From NCBI RefSeq assembly GCF_001425865.1, contig NZ_LMDS01000004.1, forward strand, positions 1,927,355 through 1,991,354: 64,000 nt of DNA, read 5' to 3'. The translations under genes and the position numbers were made by a program. Below, one piece after another: positions 17,608-26,367 of this stretch. Each line of letters starts with the position of its first letter. Positions within the stretch are counted from its first letter, which is position 1. The notes beneath the pieces were generated by a model, which ran no database searches, had not been told where the DNA came from, and was given only the letters and a program-made list of their open reading frames with translations. Source of the DNA: Rhizobacter sp. Root404 (GTDB taxonomy: Bacteria; Pseudomonadota; Gammaproteobacteria; Burkholderiales; Burkholderiaceae_C).

Positions 17608-19969
17608 AGGCACTCGACGCTGGCGCCACCGCACGGCCTTCGCGCAGCAGCTTGTAACCGGGGATATTGTCCTTCAAGACCTGGAGCGGGTTGCTTCCGA
17701 GTCGGGACAGGCCGACGAGTTCCAGCTGGAACAGCAATCGGGTCGTGGCTTCGGACAGGCCAGTGGACTGGCGCGTCGCGACGACGCGGCCGATCCAGCA
17801 GCCCGCGTCGTACTCGACGCCGACCACCGCATCGACCAGCCGGCGCTCCAGCGTGCTGTAGTTGACGCGCCCGACACCATACCAGCTGCCCTGGCAGCCG
17901 CTGCCGTCGGTCGAGCGCGGCCGCGAGGCATCCGGCGTCGGGCCATAGAGCGGCCACTGCCAGCCGAGCTCGACCTGCTCGCTGAGGCCGCGGGTCAGCC
18001 GGTAGGTCGCGCTGATCGTGCGGTAGGGCCCCGGCGAGTAGCGGGCGCCGACCACCGAGCGCGAGACGCGGTTGCTGTCGGGGCTGTACTGCACCGAGGC
18101 GTCGAGCGACCACGACGGGATCACCGTCGTCGAGCCCAGCAGCAGCAGGTCGGAGAAGCGCTGGGTCAGCGGCTTGCCGTCGGGCGTGACGAACTGGTCG
18201 CGCAGCAGGTAGCGCTGCGCCAGGCCCAGGCGCAGGCGCTCGGCGCCGGTGTCCGGGTCGATGAAGCGGGTCGTCACGCCGGCGGTGACCTGGTGCGCGT
18301 CCGAGACGCGATCGACGCCCGAGAACGCACTCTCGGTGAAGATCGAATCGAAGTTGAAATCCTTCGCGTAGGCGTCGAAGTTCGGCAGCCCGCTCTGGTC
18401 CCGGTACGGCGTGTTGACGTACAGCAGGCGCGGCTCCAGCGTCTGGCGCATCGCCTTGCCGAAGAAGCGGGTGTCGCGCTCGAACACCCAGGCGCTGTCC
18501 AGGCTCACGGTCGGGATGACGCGCGAGCCGTTCGCCGCGCCGGTCGAGGCGCCGGGCGGCTGGTCGACGGCGTACGACGCGGCGTTGAACGCGATCTTCG
18601 GCGTCAGCGTCCAGCCCGGCGTGACGTACGGCCACGCGACGCTGCCCAGTGCATGCACGCGGTTGCCGGTGGGGCGCGGCACGAGCGACGCGTTGGTGGG
18701 GTCGGTGAAGCGGTTGAACTCGGTCTCGAAGCCGACTTGGAATCCCGGCCCGAAGCGCCCGCCGTAGCGCGCGCCGAGCTGCGGAGCCCGCTCGTACGGC
18801 GCCTCGATGCGCGTGGTCGGGTCGACCGTCTGCAGCACCTGCCACTTCTGCACCCGGGCGTAGGTGGTCCAGTCGCCGAACGGGCGGCTGACCTGGAAAT
18901 CGGACGGCAGCAGGCGCGGCGTCAGGCTCGAGGAGACGTCGCGTGGGAAGTCCTTCCAGTAGTCGTCGTCCGAGACGCGCAGCGCGCGCATCTGCAGGCG
19001 CAGGCCGTTGCCGAAGTCGCTGTCGTGTGCGGCCGCCAGCGCATAACGCTCCTTGCCGTTGACGCGGTCGTTCGGCATCAGGTTGAGCTTGACCTCGCCG
19101 GCGTAGTTCGGCTCGAGGTAGCGGAACTCGGTTTCCACCGACGGCCCGCGCCGCGTGCTGATTGCCGGCGTGATCGTCGCATCGCGGTTCGGCGCGATGT
19201 TCCAGTAGTACGGCATCGAGAACTGGAAACCGCTCTTCGAATCCAGCCCCATGCTCGGCGGCAGCCAACCCGACTTGCGGTCGTCGGTGAGCGGAAAGCT
19301 CAGGCGCGGCGCCGCCAGGATCGGCACGCCATAGAAGCGCAGCACGCCGCCCTCGGCGATGCCCTCGTTGGTGGCGAAATCGAGGTGCACCTTGTCGGTG
19401 GTCAGCAGCCACGCCGGGCCGTTGCCGCTGCCGGTGTCATCGGCGGGACAACTCGTGTAGGTCGCGGCGGTCGCGGTCGCGCGCTGCTCGTCGAGGAAGT
19501 CGATGCGCTGCGCCGTGCCGCCCGCGCCGGTGCGCGCGAAGTAGTAGGTCGGGTTGCGGAAGAAGCCCTCGAAGCGCTGCACCTTCAGCTGCAGCTCGGG
19601 GCCGCTGTAGACATTGCCGTCGCGGCTGATGCGCACGTGGCCGAGCGCGGTCGCGAGGTCGTCGACCTGCTCGTAGCGCAGCTTGTCGGCGCGGATCACC
19701 GTGCCACTGCGGCGGAACTCGACGTTCCCCTCGGCGACCGCGTCGAGATCGGGGCTGCCGCTCACCGACTGCGCGTTCAGGATGATCGGCAGCCGGTTGG
19801 CGGCTTCGCCGCGTACCGGCGGCTGCAGCGCGGGCGAGGCGCGCAGCTCGATCGGCTCGTCCGGACCCCGGTCCTGCGCGCACACCGGCGCCGCGAGCGC
19901 CGCAGCCAGCGCGGCCGCGAGTGGCGTCAGGAGCGGGCGCGCGAGGCAGGGTCGGGAGTGCAGCACCAA
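17600..19969 (-). CDS. lptD: LPS-assembly outer-membrane protein LptD
   Basis: A 789-residue protein with a signal peptide ([21 protein letters not shown]), an OstA-like periplasmic domain (about residues 60-200, with GNVEFRRSGTVIRADKLRYEQ and HVRISRDGNVYSGPELQL) and a C-terminal beta-barrel. LptD with LptE inserts lipopolysaccharide into the outer leaflet. No ATG lies in frame between the upstream stop and the signal sequence, so translation must start at TTG 19969 or GTG 19966; neither has a good ribosome binding site. It is translationally coupled to surA and divergent from amgK. Confidence 0.94.
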   Translation of the reverse strand: MVLHSRPCLARPLLTPLAAALAAALAAPVCAQDRGPDEPIELRASPALQPPVRGEAANRLPIILNAQSVSGSPDLDAVAEGNVEFRRSGTVIRADKLRYEQVDDLATALGHVRISRDGNVYSGPELQLKVQRFEGFFRNPTYYFARTGAGGTAQRIDFLDEQRATATAATYTSCPADDTGSGNGPAWLLTTDKVHLDFATNEGIAEGGVLRFYGVPILAAPRLSFPLTDDRKSGWLPPSMGLDSKSGFQFSMPYYWNIAPNRDATITPAISTRRGPSVETEFRYLEPNYAGEVKLNLMPNDRVNGKERYALAAAHDSDFGNGLRLQMRALRVSDDDYWKDFPRDVSSSLTPRLLPSDFQVSRPFGDWTTYARVQKWQVLQTVDPTTRIEAPYERAPQLGARYGGRFGPGFQVGFETEFNRFTDPTNASLVPRPTGNRVHALGSVAWPYVTPGWTLTPKIAFNAASYAVDQPPGASTGAANGSRVIPTVSLDSAWVFERDTRFFGKAMRQTLEPRLLYVNTPYRDQSGLPNFDAYAKDFNFDSIFTESAFSGVDRVSDAHQVTAGVTTRFIDPDTGAERLRLGLAQRYLLRDQFVTPDGKPLTQRFSDLLLLGSTTVIPSWSLDASVQYSPDSNRVSRSVVGARYSPGPYRTISATYRLTRGLSEQVELGWQWPLYGPTPDASRPRSTDGSGCQGSWYGVGRVNYSTLERRLVDAVVGVEYDAGCWIGRVVATRQSTGLSEATTRLLFQLELVGLSRLGSNPLQVLKDNIPGYKLLREGRAVAPASSAYD

Positions 19970-20066
19970 GGAGTGACGATCGAGAGCGTTGGGGAGTCGC
20001 CGGCCGTGGCGCGCCGCAGTGATGGCGGGGTGCCGTCACCCAGGCTGCCCGGGGCAGTGTGGTTTG

Positions 20067-20072
20067 TAGAAT
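20067..20072 (+). promoter_or_regulatory. Putative -10 region between lptD and amgK
   Basis: TAGAAT precedes the amgK start by 34 bp within an AT-richer patch (20061-20080). The opposite strand of the same patch reads GATAAT and could serve lptD. No clear -35 hexamers are visible, so the assignment to either gene is tentative. Confidence 0.3.
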
Positions 20073-20106
20073 CGATTATCCACGAGCCCTCCAGCGACAC
20101 CACCGA

Positions 20107-21180
20107 TTGAGCACCCCGACTTCCCCCGCGTCCGCCACCGCCGTTGCGTGGCCCGATGCTGCCCGCCACTCGGCCTTCGACGCCTGGCTGGCGCGCATCG
20201 CGCCAGCGCACGGCCTCGATACGGGGACGCTGCGCGCCGCCTCGAGCGACGCCAGCTTCCGGCGCTACCTCCGGATCGACGGTCGTGGCGCGAGCTTCAT
20301 CGTCATGGACGCCCCGCCGCCGCAGGAGGACGTGCGGCCGTTCGTCGCGATCGCCGCACTGCTCGAGCGTGCCGGGCTTCATGCACCGAGCGTCCTCGAA
20401 CAGGATGCCGACCACGGCTTCCTGCTGCTCACCGACCTCGGCAGCACGCTTTACCTGAACGCGCTCAACGAGGCGGTCGCGCGCGACGACGCCGCGCGGC
20501 GCGAGAGCCTGATGCGCGACGCGATCCGCGCGCTCGTCCAGTGGCAGACCCGCGCCGACGCGAGCGCGCTGCCGCCGTACGACGACGCGCTGCTGCGCCG
20601 CGAGCTGCAGCTGTTCCCCGACTGGTGCGTGACCCGCGAGTGCGGCGTCACCTGGACCGCCGACGAGCAGCGGACCTGGGCCGCCGCCTGCGACGCGCTG
20701 GTCGCCAGCGCACTCGCGCAACCCACCGTCGCGGTGCACCGCGACTTCATGCCGCGCAACCTGATGGTCACGGCCGAGAACAATCCCGGGATCCTCGACT
20801 TCCAGGACGCGGTGCGCGGCCCGATCAGCTACGACCTCGCGAGCCTGCTGCGCGACGCGTTCATTTCGTGGGACGAGGAACTCGAGATCGACTGGGCGGT
20901 GCGCTACTGGCAGGCAGCGCGCAAGGCCGGCCTCGAACTGCCCGACGACTTCGGCGAGTTCTGGCGTCAGGTCGAGTGGATGGGCTTGCAGCGCCATCTC
21001 AAGGTGCTCGGCATCTTCTGCCGCCTGAAGCACCGCGACGCCAAGCCGAACTACAGCACCGACCTGCCGCGCTTCTTCAACTACGCGCACAAGGTCGCGT
21101 CGCGCTACAACGCGTTGCGGCCGCTGTCGCGCCTGCTGGAACCGCTGATGGGGGCAGAGCGGGTCGAAGGGTTCTACTAG
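20107..21180 (+). CDS. amgK: Aminoglycoside phosphotransferase-family sugar kinase, AmgK-like
   Basis: A 357-residue kinase with phosphotransferase motifs VAVHRDFMPRNLMV (catalytic HxDxxxxN) and GILDFQDAVRGP (metal-binding DFQD). The early segment SDASFRRYLRI is typical of the AmgK group, which phosphorylates N-acetylmuramic acid and N-acetylglucosamine at C1 during cell-wall recycling. Position opposite lptD-surA is the usual context of amgK. The nucleotidyltransferase murU, normally next to it, is not here; the next gene is on the other strand. The start is TTG at 20107; no better in-frame codon fits the alignment. Confidence 0.85.
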   Translation: MSTPTSPASATAVAWPDAARHSAFDAWLARIAPAHGLDTGTLRAASSDASFRRYLRIDGRGASFIVMDAPPPQEDVRPFVAIAALLERAGLHAPSVLEQDADHGFLLLTDLGSTLYLNALNEAVARDDAARRESLMRDAIRALVQWQTRADASALPPYDDALLRRELQLFPDWCVTRECGVTWTADEQRTWAAACDALVASALAQPTVAVHRDFMPRNLMVTAENNPGILDFQDAVRGPISYDLASLLRDAFISWDEELEIDWAVRYWQAARKAGLELPDDFGEFWRQVEWMGLQRHLKVLGIFCRLKHRDAKPNYSTDLPRFFNYAHKVASRYNALRPLSRLLEPLMGAERVEGFY

Positions 21181-21190
21181 CCGGCGCGGG

Positions 21191-21607
21191 TCAACGTGCG
21201 CACCACTGCTTCTCGCACGGGACGCCGTTGTGGTCGCCGTCCATCTTCACGCCCGAGCAGCTGAGCAGGAAGTACTTCGCCTCGGCGCACGACTTCATCT
21301 GCGAGCAGTACTGCCGGCCGTCGCAGCGGAAGTCGCCGGCCCTGACCGCGACCGCCGGCGCCGGTGATGGGACCGGCGGTGCCTGCTCGATCTTCGTCGC
21401 CACGGCCGCGGCACGCCGCTGTTTCTCCGCGGCGTTGAGTTCTTCGAGCGTCGGCTGCTTGCGAATCTGGCCCGAGGCACAAGGCCCCTGCTGATAGGTG
21501 ACCGTCCCGTTCACCACGCACTTGTTCGGCGGCGCGGCTTCGACACGCGCCATCGCGCAGCCGAGCGCGGCCGCCAGGGCCAGGGTCAGAAACCGAGAGC
21601 TGCTCAT
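21191..21607 (-). CDS. Exported excalibur-domain calcium-binding protein
   Basis: A 138-residue protein with a signal peptide (residues 1-24, RFLTLALAAALGCAMARVEA), a cysteine-flanked segment KCVVNGTVTYQQGPC resembling DUF4124, a charged linker, and a C-terminal excalibur domain. In that domain CAEAKYFLLSC is followed by VKMDGDHNGVPCEKQWC, carrying the DxDxDG-type calcium loop. Excalibur domains occur in extracellular nucleases and surface proteins; no catalytic domain is present. It overlaps the LysR gene upstream by 4 bases, suggesting co-transcription. Confidence 0.8.
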   Translation of the reverse strand: MSSSRFLTLALAAALGCAMARVEAAPPNKCVVNGTVTYQQGPCASGQIRKQPTLEELNAAEKQRRAAAVATKIEQAPPVPSPAPAVAVRAGDFRCDGRQYCSQMKSCAEAKYFLLSCSGVKMDGDHNGVPCEKQWCAR

Positions 21608-22605
21608 GCGGTCAACTCCAGCGACGCCTGCACCGGCGCGCCCTTCTTCGGCCGCGACTGGGTCTCGCAGCCGGCGGCGATCAGCCACGGGTCGCGCTCC
21701 TCGCCCCCGAAGGTCTTGACCAGGAAGTCGACGAACACGCGGGTGCGCGCCGGCACGTGCTTGCGGGTCGGCATGCCGGCGTAGAGCGTGGTCGTGAACA
21801 GGTGCCATTGCGGCAGCACGCGCTCCAGCGCGTTCTCGAGCAGCGCATCCTCGGCGACGAACGACGGCAGCCCGGTGATGCCCAGGCCGGCCAGCGCCGC
21901 TGCGTACATGGTGTCGGTGTGGATGGTGCTGAGCCCGGAACGCTTGGGCACCAGCGTGTAGGACTCGCCGGGCGGCTCGTCGTCGCCGCCGGCGCCGGTT
22001 TCCAGTACCAGTTCGCGCAGGAACGGCGGCACCATCGATTCGTGGCTCTCCAGGTCCTTGGGGTGCTGCGGCCGGCCGCGCTTGTCCAGGTATTCGGGGG
22101 ACGCGCAGAGCACGACTTCCGAACGCGCCAGCCGCCGCGCGATGAAGTTGCCATCCAGCGGGCGCCGGCCTTCGGTGAGGATGCTGACGTCGAAGTTCTC
22201 GTCGACCGTCTCGACCGGCCCCGGCACCGACAGCTCGATCGAGACGCGCGGGTAGAGCGCGCGGAACTTCGGCAGGTGCTTGGCGATCTGGTGCACCGCG
22301 AAGGCCGGCGGGCACAGCACGCGCAGGTGGCCGCGCGGCTCGGCGGTGGCGGCCGTCGCCAGCGCCTCGGCCTCTTCCACTTCCGTCAGGATGTGGCGGA
22401 CGCGTTCGAGGTAGAGCTCGCCGGTGTCCGTGAGCGACAGGCGGCGCGTCGTGCGGTTGATCAGCCGCGAGCCCAGGTGCTCCTCGAGGTCGGCGACAAG
22501 CCGCGTCACGACCGCGGGCGACAGGTTCAGCTCACGGGCGGCCCGGGCGAAGCTGCCTTCGTCGACGACCCGCGAGAACACCCGCATGGAATGCAGTCGG
22601 TCCAT
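21604..22605 (-). CDS. LysR-family transcriptional regulator
   Basis: A 333-residue LysR protein. The N-terminal winged helix (MDRLHSMRVFSRVVDEGSFARAARELNLSPAVVTRLVADLE) is followed by a substrate-binding domain with GHLRVLCPPAFAVHQIAKHLPKF, of the CrgA/DsdC-like type common in Burkholderiales. The tail after about residue 305 is longer than usual. The ATG at 22605 is preferred over TTG six bases upstream because GGGAG is well spaced from it. The divergent DUF4148 gene is the only visible candidate target apart from the excalibur gene downstream. Confidence 0.9.
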   Translation of the reverse strand: MDRLHSMRVFSRVVDEGSFARAARELNLSPAVVTRLVADLEEHLGSRLINRTTRRLSLTDTGELYLERVRHILTEVEEAEALATAATAEPRGHLRVLCPPAFAVHQIAKHLPKFRALYPRVSIELSVPGPVETVDENFDVSILTEGRRPLDGNFIARRLARSEVVLCASPEYLDKRGRPQHPKDLESHESMVPPFLRELVLETGAGGDDEPPGESYTLVPKRSGLSTIHTDTMYAAALAGLGITGLPSFVAEDALLENALERVLPQWHLFTTTLYAGMPTRKHVPARTRVFVDFLVKTFGGEERDPWLIAAGCETQSRPKKGAPVQASLELTA

Positions 22606-22796
22606 GTGCAACTCCCGGCTTTGTTTCTATTTCAGCAATGCGCAATTGAACCATACGCTGTTTATTGATGCTTCGGCAATGCCTACAGTTCATCCCATCG
22701 ATGAGGAAGACCTCACCGAGGTTGGACAAGACGGCACCGAACAACAACCGCCGCCCTGCCCGGAACGTCAATCACATTGGATCGAAAGTCATCACC
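22606..22796. promoter_or_regulatory. AT-rich divergent regulatory region between LysR and DUF4148 genes
   Basis: This 191-bp gap is markedly less GC-rich than its surroundings, especially 22621-22670. It should hold both divergent promoters and LysR-type T-N11-A sites, but I cannot single out one with confidence. TTTATT and TACAGT, 17 bp apart within 22661-22690, are a weak plus-strand candidate. Confidence 0.35.
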
Positions 22797-23279
22797 ATGA
22801 ACAGCAAGTTCCTCTATGCCGCCACCGTCGCCGTCTCGTTGATCAGCTCGCTGGCGTTTGCCGGCGAAGCGCCGATCACCCGCGCGCAGGTCAACGCCGA
22901 GACCCAGCAAGCCATCGCCAACGGCACGCTGCGCCGCACCGACTACGACGTCGGTTCGTACCGCCCGCAAGCCGTCGCGTCGACCGTGACGCGCCAGCAA
23001 GTCGCCGTCGAGCTGGCGCAGGCCAAGCAGGCCCGCAAGGCGCTGGTCGGCCCCGACGCGAACCGCACCTACAACCCGTTCGGCACGCAGGTCCTGGAGA
23101 CCTCGACGCTGGCCCGCAGCGAGGTGAAGGACGAGGTGCTGCAAGCCGCCCGCGCCGGCACGCTGCAACGCACCGACTACGACGACGTGGCCTCGTTGAC
23201 CCGCCAAGCCAACCAGCACGCCGCCTCGGCGACGTTCGCGCAGCGCGTCAAGGCGAAGTTCGCCCGCGACGCGAGCTGA
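22797..23279 (+). CDS. DUF4148 domain protein, exported
   Basis: A 160-residue protein with a signal peptide (residues 1-22, FLYAATVAVSLISSLAFAGEA) and a DUF4148 region. It contains two related segments: ITRAQVNAETQQAIANGTLRRTDYD (about 26-50) and LARSEVKDEVLQAARAGTLQRTDYD (about 105-129). DUF4148 is characteristic of Burkholderiales and has no established function; members are small periplasmic proteins often present in several copies. An intrinsic terminator at 23306-23329 follows, indicating a monocistronic unit. Confidence 0.85.
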   Translation: MNSKFLYAATVAVSLISSLAFAGEAPITRAQVNAETQQAIANGTLRRTDYDVGSYRPQAVASTVTRQQVAVELAQAKQARKALVGPDANRTYNPFGTQVLETSTLARSEVKDEVLQAARAGTLQRTDYDDVASLTRQANQHAASATFAQRVKAKFARDAS

Positions 23280-23305
23280 TCGCCGCCGCGCGCACCACGC
23301 GACAC

Positions 23306-23329
23306 AGGCCGCCTGCGGGCGGCCTTTTT
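23306..23329 (+). terminator. Intrinsic terminator of the DUF4148 gene
   Basis: GGCCGCC (23307-23313) pairs perfectly with GGCGGCC (23318-23324) around a TGCG loop, extended by one A-T pair. A five-T run follows at 23325-23329. This is a textbook rho-independent terminator 27 bp after the stop codon. Confidence 0.88.
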
Positions 23330-23380
23330 CATGGCACGGCGACAATAGCGGGCTCATGCTGACGACCCTCGCCCCCTGAC

Positions 23381-25030
23381 GTGCTGCGCATCACCGAACT
23401 GCGCCTGCCGCTCGGCCACGCCGACGACGCCCTGCGTCCGGCGATCGTCGCGCGGCTCGGCATCGCCGACGACGCGCTGACCGCGTTCACCGTCTTCAAG
23501 CGCAGCTACGACGCGCGCAAGAAGGCCGCGATCGTGCTGATCTACACCGTCGATTGCGAGGTGCGCGACGAGGCCGTCGTGCTCGCCAGGCTGGCCGGCC
23601 AGCCGCACATCCGGCCGACGCCGGACACGGCCTACCACTTCGTCGGCCACGCGCCGCTCGACTGGCCGCGCGAGCCGCGCCCGGTCGTGATCGGCTTCGG
23701 CCCCTGCGGCATCTTCGCGGCACTGATCCTGGCGCAGATGGGCCTGCGGCCGATCGTCCTCGAACGCGGCAAGGCCGTGCGCGAGCGCACCCAGGACACC
23801 TGGGGCCTGTGGCGCAGGAACGTGCTGAATCCGGAGTCGAACGTGCAGTTCGGCGAGGGTGGCGCGGGCACCTTCTCCGACGGCAAGCTGTGGAGCCAGA
23901 TCAGCGACCCGCGCCACCTGACGCGCAAGGTGCTGGCCGAGTTCGTCAAGGCGGGCGCGCCGGAGGAGATCCTGTTCGTCGCGAAGCCGCACATCGGCAC
24001 GTTCCGGCTGGTCGGCATGGTCGAGAAGATGCGCGCGGAGATCGAGGCGCTGGGCGGCGAGATCCGCTTCGGGCAGCGCGTGACCGATGTGCTGATCGAG
24101 GGCGGCGCGGTGCGTGGCGTCACGCTGAACGACGGCGAGCAGATCGCCGCCGAGCACGTCGTGCTCGCGCTCGGGCACAGCGCCCGCGACACCTTCGAGA
24201 TGCTGCACGCGCGCGGCGTGTTCATGGAACCGAAGCCGTTCTCGATCGGCTTTCGCATTGAGCACCCGCAGTCGATCATCGACCGTGCGCGCTTCGGGCC
24301 GAACGCCGGCCACCCGATCCTCGGCGCGGCCGACTACAAACTGGTCCACCACGCGCAGAATGGCCGCTCGGTCTACAGCTTCTGCATGTGCCCCGGCGGC
24401 ACGGTGGTGGCGGCCACGTCCGAGCCGGGCCGCGTCGTCACGAACGGCATGAGCCAGTATTCGCGCAACGAGCGCAACGCGAACGCCGGCATCGTCGTCG
24501 GCATCGCGCCGCAGGACTACCGGCAGGACGGGCACGCCGACGGCCCGGTGAATCCGCTCGACGGCATCGCGTTCCAGCGCTTCTGGGAATCGCGCGCGTT
24601 CGAGCTCGGCGGCGGCAACTACGAGGCGCCCGGCCAACTCGTCGGCGATTTCCTCCAGGGCACGCGATCGACGGCGTTCGGCAGCGTGCTGCCGTCGTAC
24701 AAGCCCGGCGTGAAGCCGACCGACCTCGGCGCGCCCGGGCACGCCGCGCTGCCCGGCTACGCGATCGACGCGATCCGCGAGGCGCTCCCGGCGTTCGAGC
24801 GCCAGATCCGCGGCTTCTCGATGCCCGACGCGATGCTCACCGGCGTCGAGACCCGCACCTCGTCGCCGCTGCGGATCACGCGCGGGCGCGATTTCCAGAG
24901 CCTGAACGTACAGGGCCTGTACCCGGCCGGTGAGGGCGCAGGCTACGCCGGCGGGATCATGTCGGCCGGGGTCGACGGGATCGAGGTCGCCGAGGCGCTG
25001 GCGCGCAGGCTGCTGAAGTTGCCCGCCTGA
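23381..25030 (+). CDS. FAD-dependent oxidoreductase (COG2509-like dehydrogenase)
   Basis: A 549-residue flavoprotein. An N-terminal region of about 100 residues (TAFTVFKRSYDARKKAAIVLIYTVDCEV) precedes the dinucleotide-binding motif VVIGFGPCGIFAALILAQMG and conserved segments VQFGEGGAGTFSDGKL, YSFCMCPGGTVVAATSEPG and GLYPAGEGAGYAGGIMSAGVDG. This matches the NAD(FAD)-utilising dehydrogenase family of unknown physiological substrate. The GTG start at 23381 begins the conserved N-terminus LRITELRLPLGH. It stands alone after the DUF4148 terminator. Confidence 0.85.
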   Translation: MLRITELRLPLGHADDALRPAIVARLGIADDALTAFTVFKRSYDARKKAAIVLIYTVDCEVRDEAVVLARLAGQPHIRPTPDTAYHFVGHAPLDWPREPRPVVIGFGPCGIFAALILAQMGLRPIVLERGKAVRERTQDTWGLWRRNVLNPESNVQFGEGGAGTFSDGKLWSQISDPRHLTRKVLAEFVKAGAPEEILFVAKPHIGTFRLVGMVEKMRAEIEALGGEIRFGQRVTDVLIEGGAVRGVTLNDGEQIAAEHVVLALGHSARDTFEMLHARGVFMEPKPFSIGFRIEHPQSIIDRARFGPNAGHPILGAADYKLVHHAQNGRSVYSFCMCPGGTVVAATSEPGRVVTNGMSQYSRNERNANAGIVVGIAPQDYRQDGHADGPVNPLDGIAFQRFWESRAFELGGGNYEAPGQLVGDFLQGTRSTAFGSVLPSYKPGVKPTDLGAPGHAALPGYAIDAIREALPAFERQIRGFSMPDAMLTGVETRTSSPLRITRGRDFQSLNVQGLYPAGEGAGYAGGIMSAGVDGIEVAEALARRLLKLPA

Positions 25031-25108
25031 ACGGCGCCGCCATTGCGGTTCGTCGGCCGCTGCTGCAGCCTGTCGCAAAGCACGGGCGCGGGGCTCGGGC
25101 CGCCGCTA

Positions 25109-25134
25109 CAGTGTCCTACATCAGTAACACACTG
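25109..25134 (+). promoter_or_regulatory. Probable operator of the GntR/ABC operon
   Basis: CAGTGT (25109-25114) and ACACTG (25129-25134) form an inverted repeat, with a nested GTGT...ACAC symmetry (25111-25114 and 25127-25130), ending 10 bp before the GntR start. YtrA-type GntR repressors bind palindromes with GTGT/ACAC-like ends in front of their own operons. Assignment is by position and symmetry. Confidence 0.6.
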
Positions 25135-25144
25135 AACGGACGAC

Positions 25145-25492
25145 ATGCACACCTGGAACGAGACCGCGCCGATCTACCGGCAGCTGGCGGACCGCCTGAC
25201 CGGCCAGCTGCTGGCCGGCGACCCGCCCGAGGGCGAAGCGATGCCCTCGGTGCGCGCGCTGGCGAGCCGCTACCTGATCAACCCGCTGACGGTCGGCCGC
25301 GCGCTGCAGATGCTGGTCGACGACGGCCTGGTCGAAAGCCGGCGCGGCGTCGGCATGTACGTGCAGACCGGCGCGCGCTCGCGGCTGCGCAGCGCCGAGC
25401 GCGAACGCTTTCTGAACGAAGAATGGCCGCTGCTGCGGGCGCGCTTGCGCCAGCTCGGCATCGGCCCCGACGAACTGAACTGGACACCCTGA
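25145..25492 (+). CDS. GntR-family regulator, YtrA subfamily
   Basis: A 115-residue protein consisting of a GntR winged helix (PIYRQLADRLTGQLLAGDPPEGEAMPSVRALASRYLINPLTVGRAL) and a short helical C-terminal tail without a ligand-binding domain. This layout is typical of the YtrA subfamily, which represses an adjacent ABC transporter operon. The stop overlaps the ATG of the ABC ATPase (TGATG), so the operon structure fits that role. An inverted repeat just upstream is the likely operator. Confidence 0.92.
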   Translation: MHTWNETAPIYRQLADRLTGQLLAGDPPEGEAMPSVRALASRYLINPLTVGRALQMLVDDGLVESRRGVGMYVQTGARSRLRSAERERFLNEEWPLLRARLRQLGIGPDELNWTP

Positions 25493-26367
25493 TGACCACG
25501 CCCCTGATCGAAGCCCGCGGCCTGACGGTGAAATACGGCAGCAAGACCGCCGTGGACCACATCGACTTCGCCATCCCGCCCGGCCGCGTCGTCGGCCTGC
25601 TCGGCCACAACGGCGCCGGCAAGACCTCGCTGATGAAGGCGCTGGTCGGCCTGGTGCCGTGCAGCGGCGAGCTGCGCGTGCTCGGCCTGGCGCCGCAGCG
25701 CGAGCGCGTCGCGATGCTGGAGTCGCTGTGCTACATCCCGGACGTCGCGGTGCTGCCGCGCTGGGCCCGCGTCGACCAGCTGATCACGCTGATGAGCGGG
25801 CTGCACCCGCGCTTCTCGGCCGAGCGCGCGCGGGCGCTGCTCAAGCGCACCAGCATCGGCCCGCGCGACAAGGTCAAGACGCTGTCGAAGGGCATGGTGG
25901 TGCAGGTGCATCTGGCGCTCATCGCCGCGGTCGACGCGCGCGTGATGGTGCTGGACGAGCCGACGCTCGGCCTGGACATCCTGTCGCGCAAGTCGTTCTA
26001 CGAGATGCTGGTCGACGAGTGGTGCGACGGCGAGCGCAGCGTGCTGATCTCCACGCACCAGGTCGAGGAAATCCAGCCGCTGCTCAGCGACGTGATCATG
26101 CTCAACGAAGGCCGCGTCGTGCTCGCGACCAGCCTGGTCGACATGGACCAGCGCTTCGTCGGCCTGAGCCACGACGCCGCCGCGGCCGACCGCGTGGCCG
26201 CGGCGCACCCGCTGCTGCGCTACCGCCAGCAGGGCCAGGCCGCGGCGCTGTTCGACGGGCCGCCGCCGGCCGACGTGGCGGCGCTGGGCCAGCGCTTCCA
26301 GCCCAGCCTGGTCGACCTGTTCGTCGCCCTCACCCGCGCTCCCGAAATGAACCGGACGGTGGGCTGA
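25492..26367 (+). CDS. ABC transporter ATP-binding protein
   Basis: A 291-residue ATPase. Walker A is GHNGAGKTS, the signature region is the divergent TLSKGMVVQVHLAL, Walker B is VMVLDEPTLGLD and the switch histidine lies in ISTHQVEEI. The LSKGM signature and short size fit the YtrB-like/CcmA-type ATPases of GntR-linked exporters, some of which respond to cell-envelope stress or antibiotics. The permease starts immediately after its stop. The substrate is unknown. Confidence 0.9.
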   Translation: MTTPLIEARGLTVKYGSKTAVDHIDFAIPPGRVVGLLGHNGAGKTSLMKALVGLVPCSGELRVLGLAPQRERVAMLESLCYIPDVAVLPRWARVDQLITLMSGLHPRFSAERARALLKRTSIGPRDKVKTLSKGMVVQVHLALIAAVDARVMVLDEPTLGLDILSRKSFYEMLVDEWCDGERSVLISTHQVEEIQPLLSDVIMLNEGRVVLATSLVDMDQRFVGLSHDAAAADRVAAAHPLLRYRQQGQAAALFDGPPPADVAALGQRFQPSLVDLFVALTRAPEMNRTVG

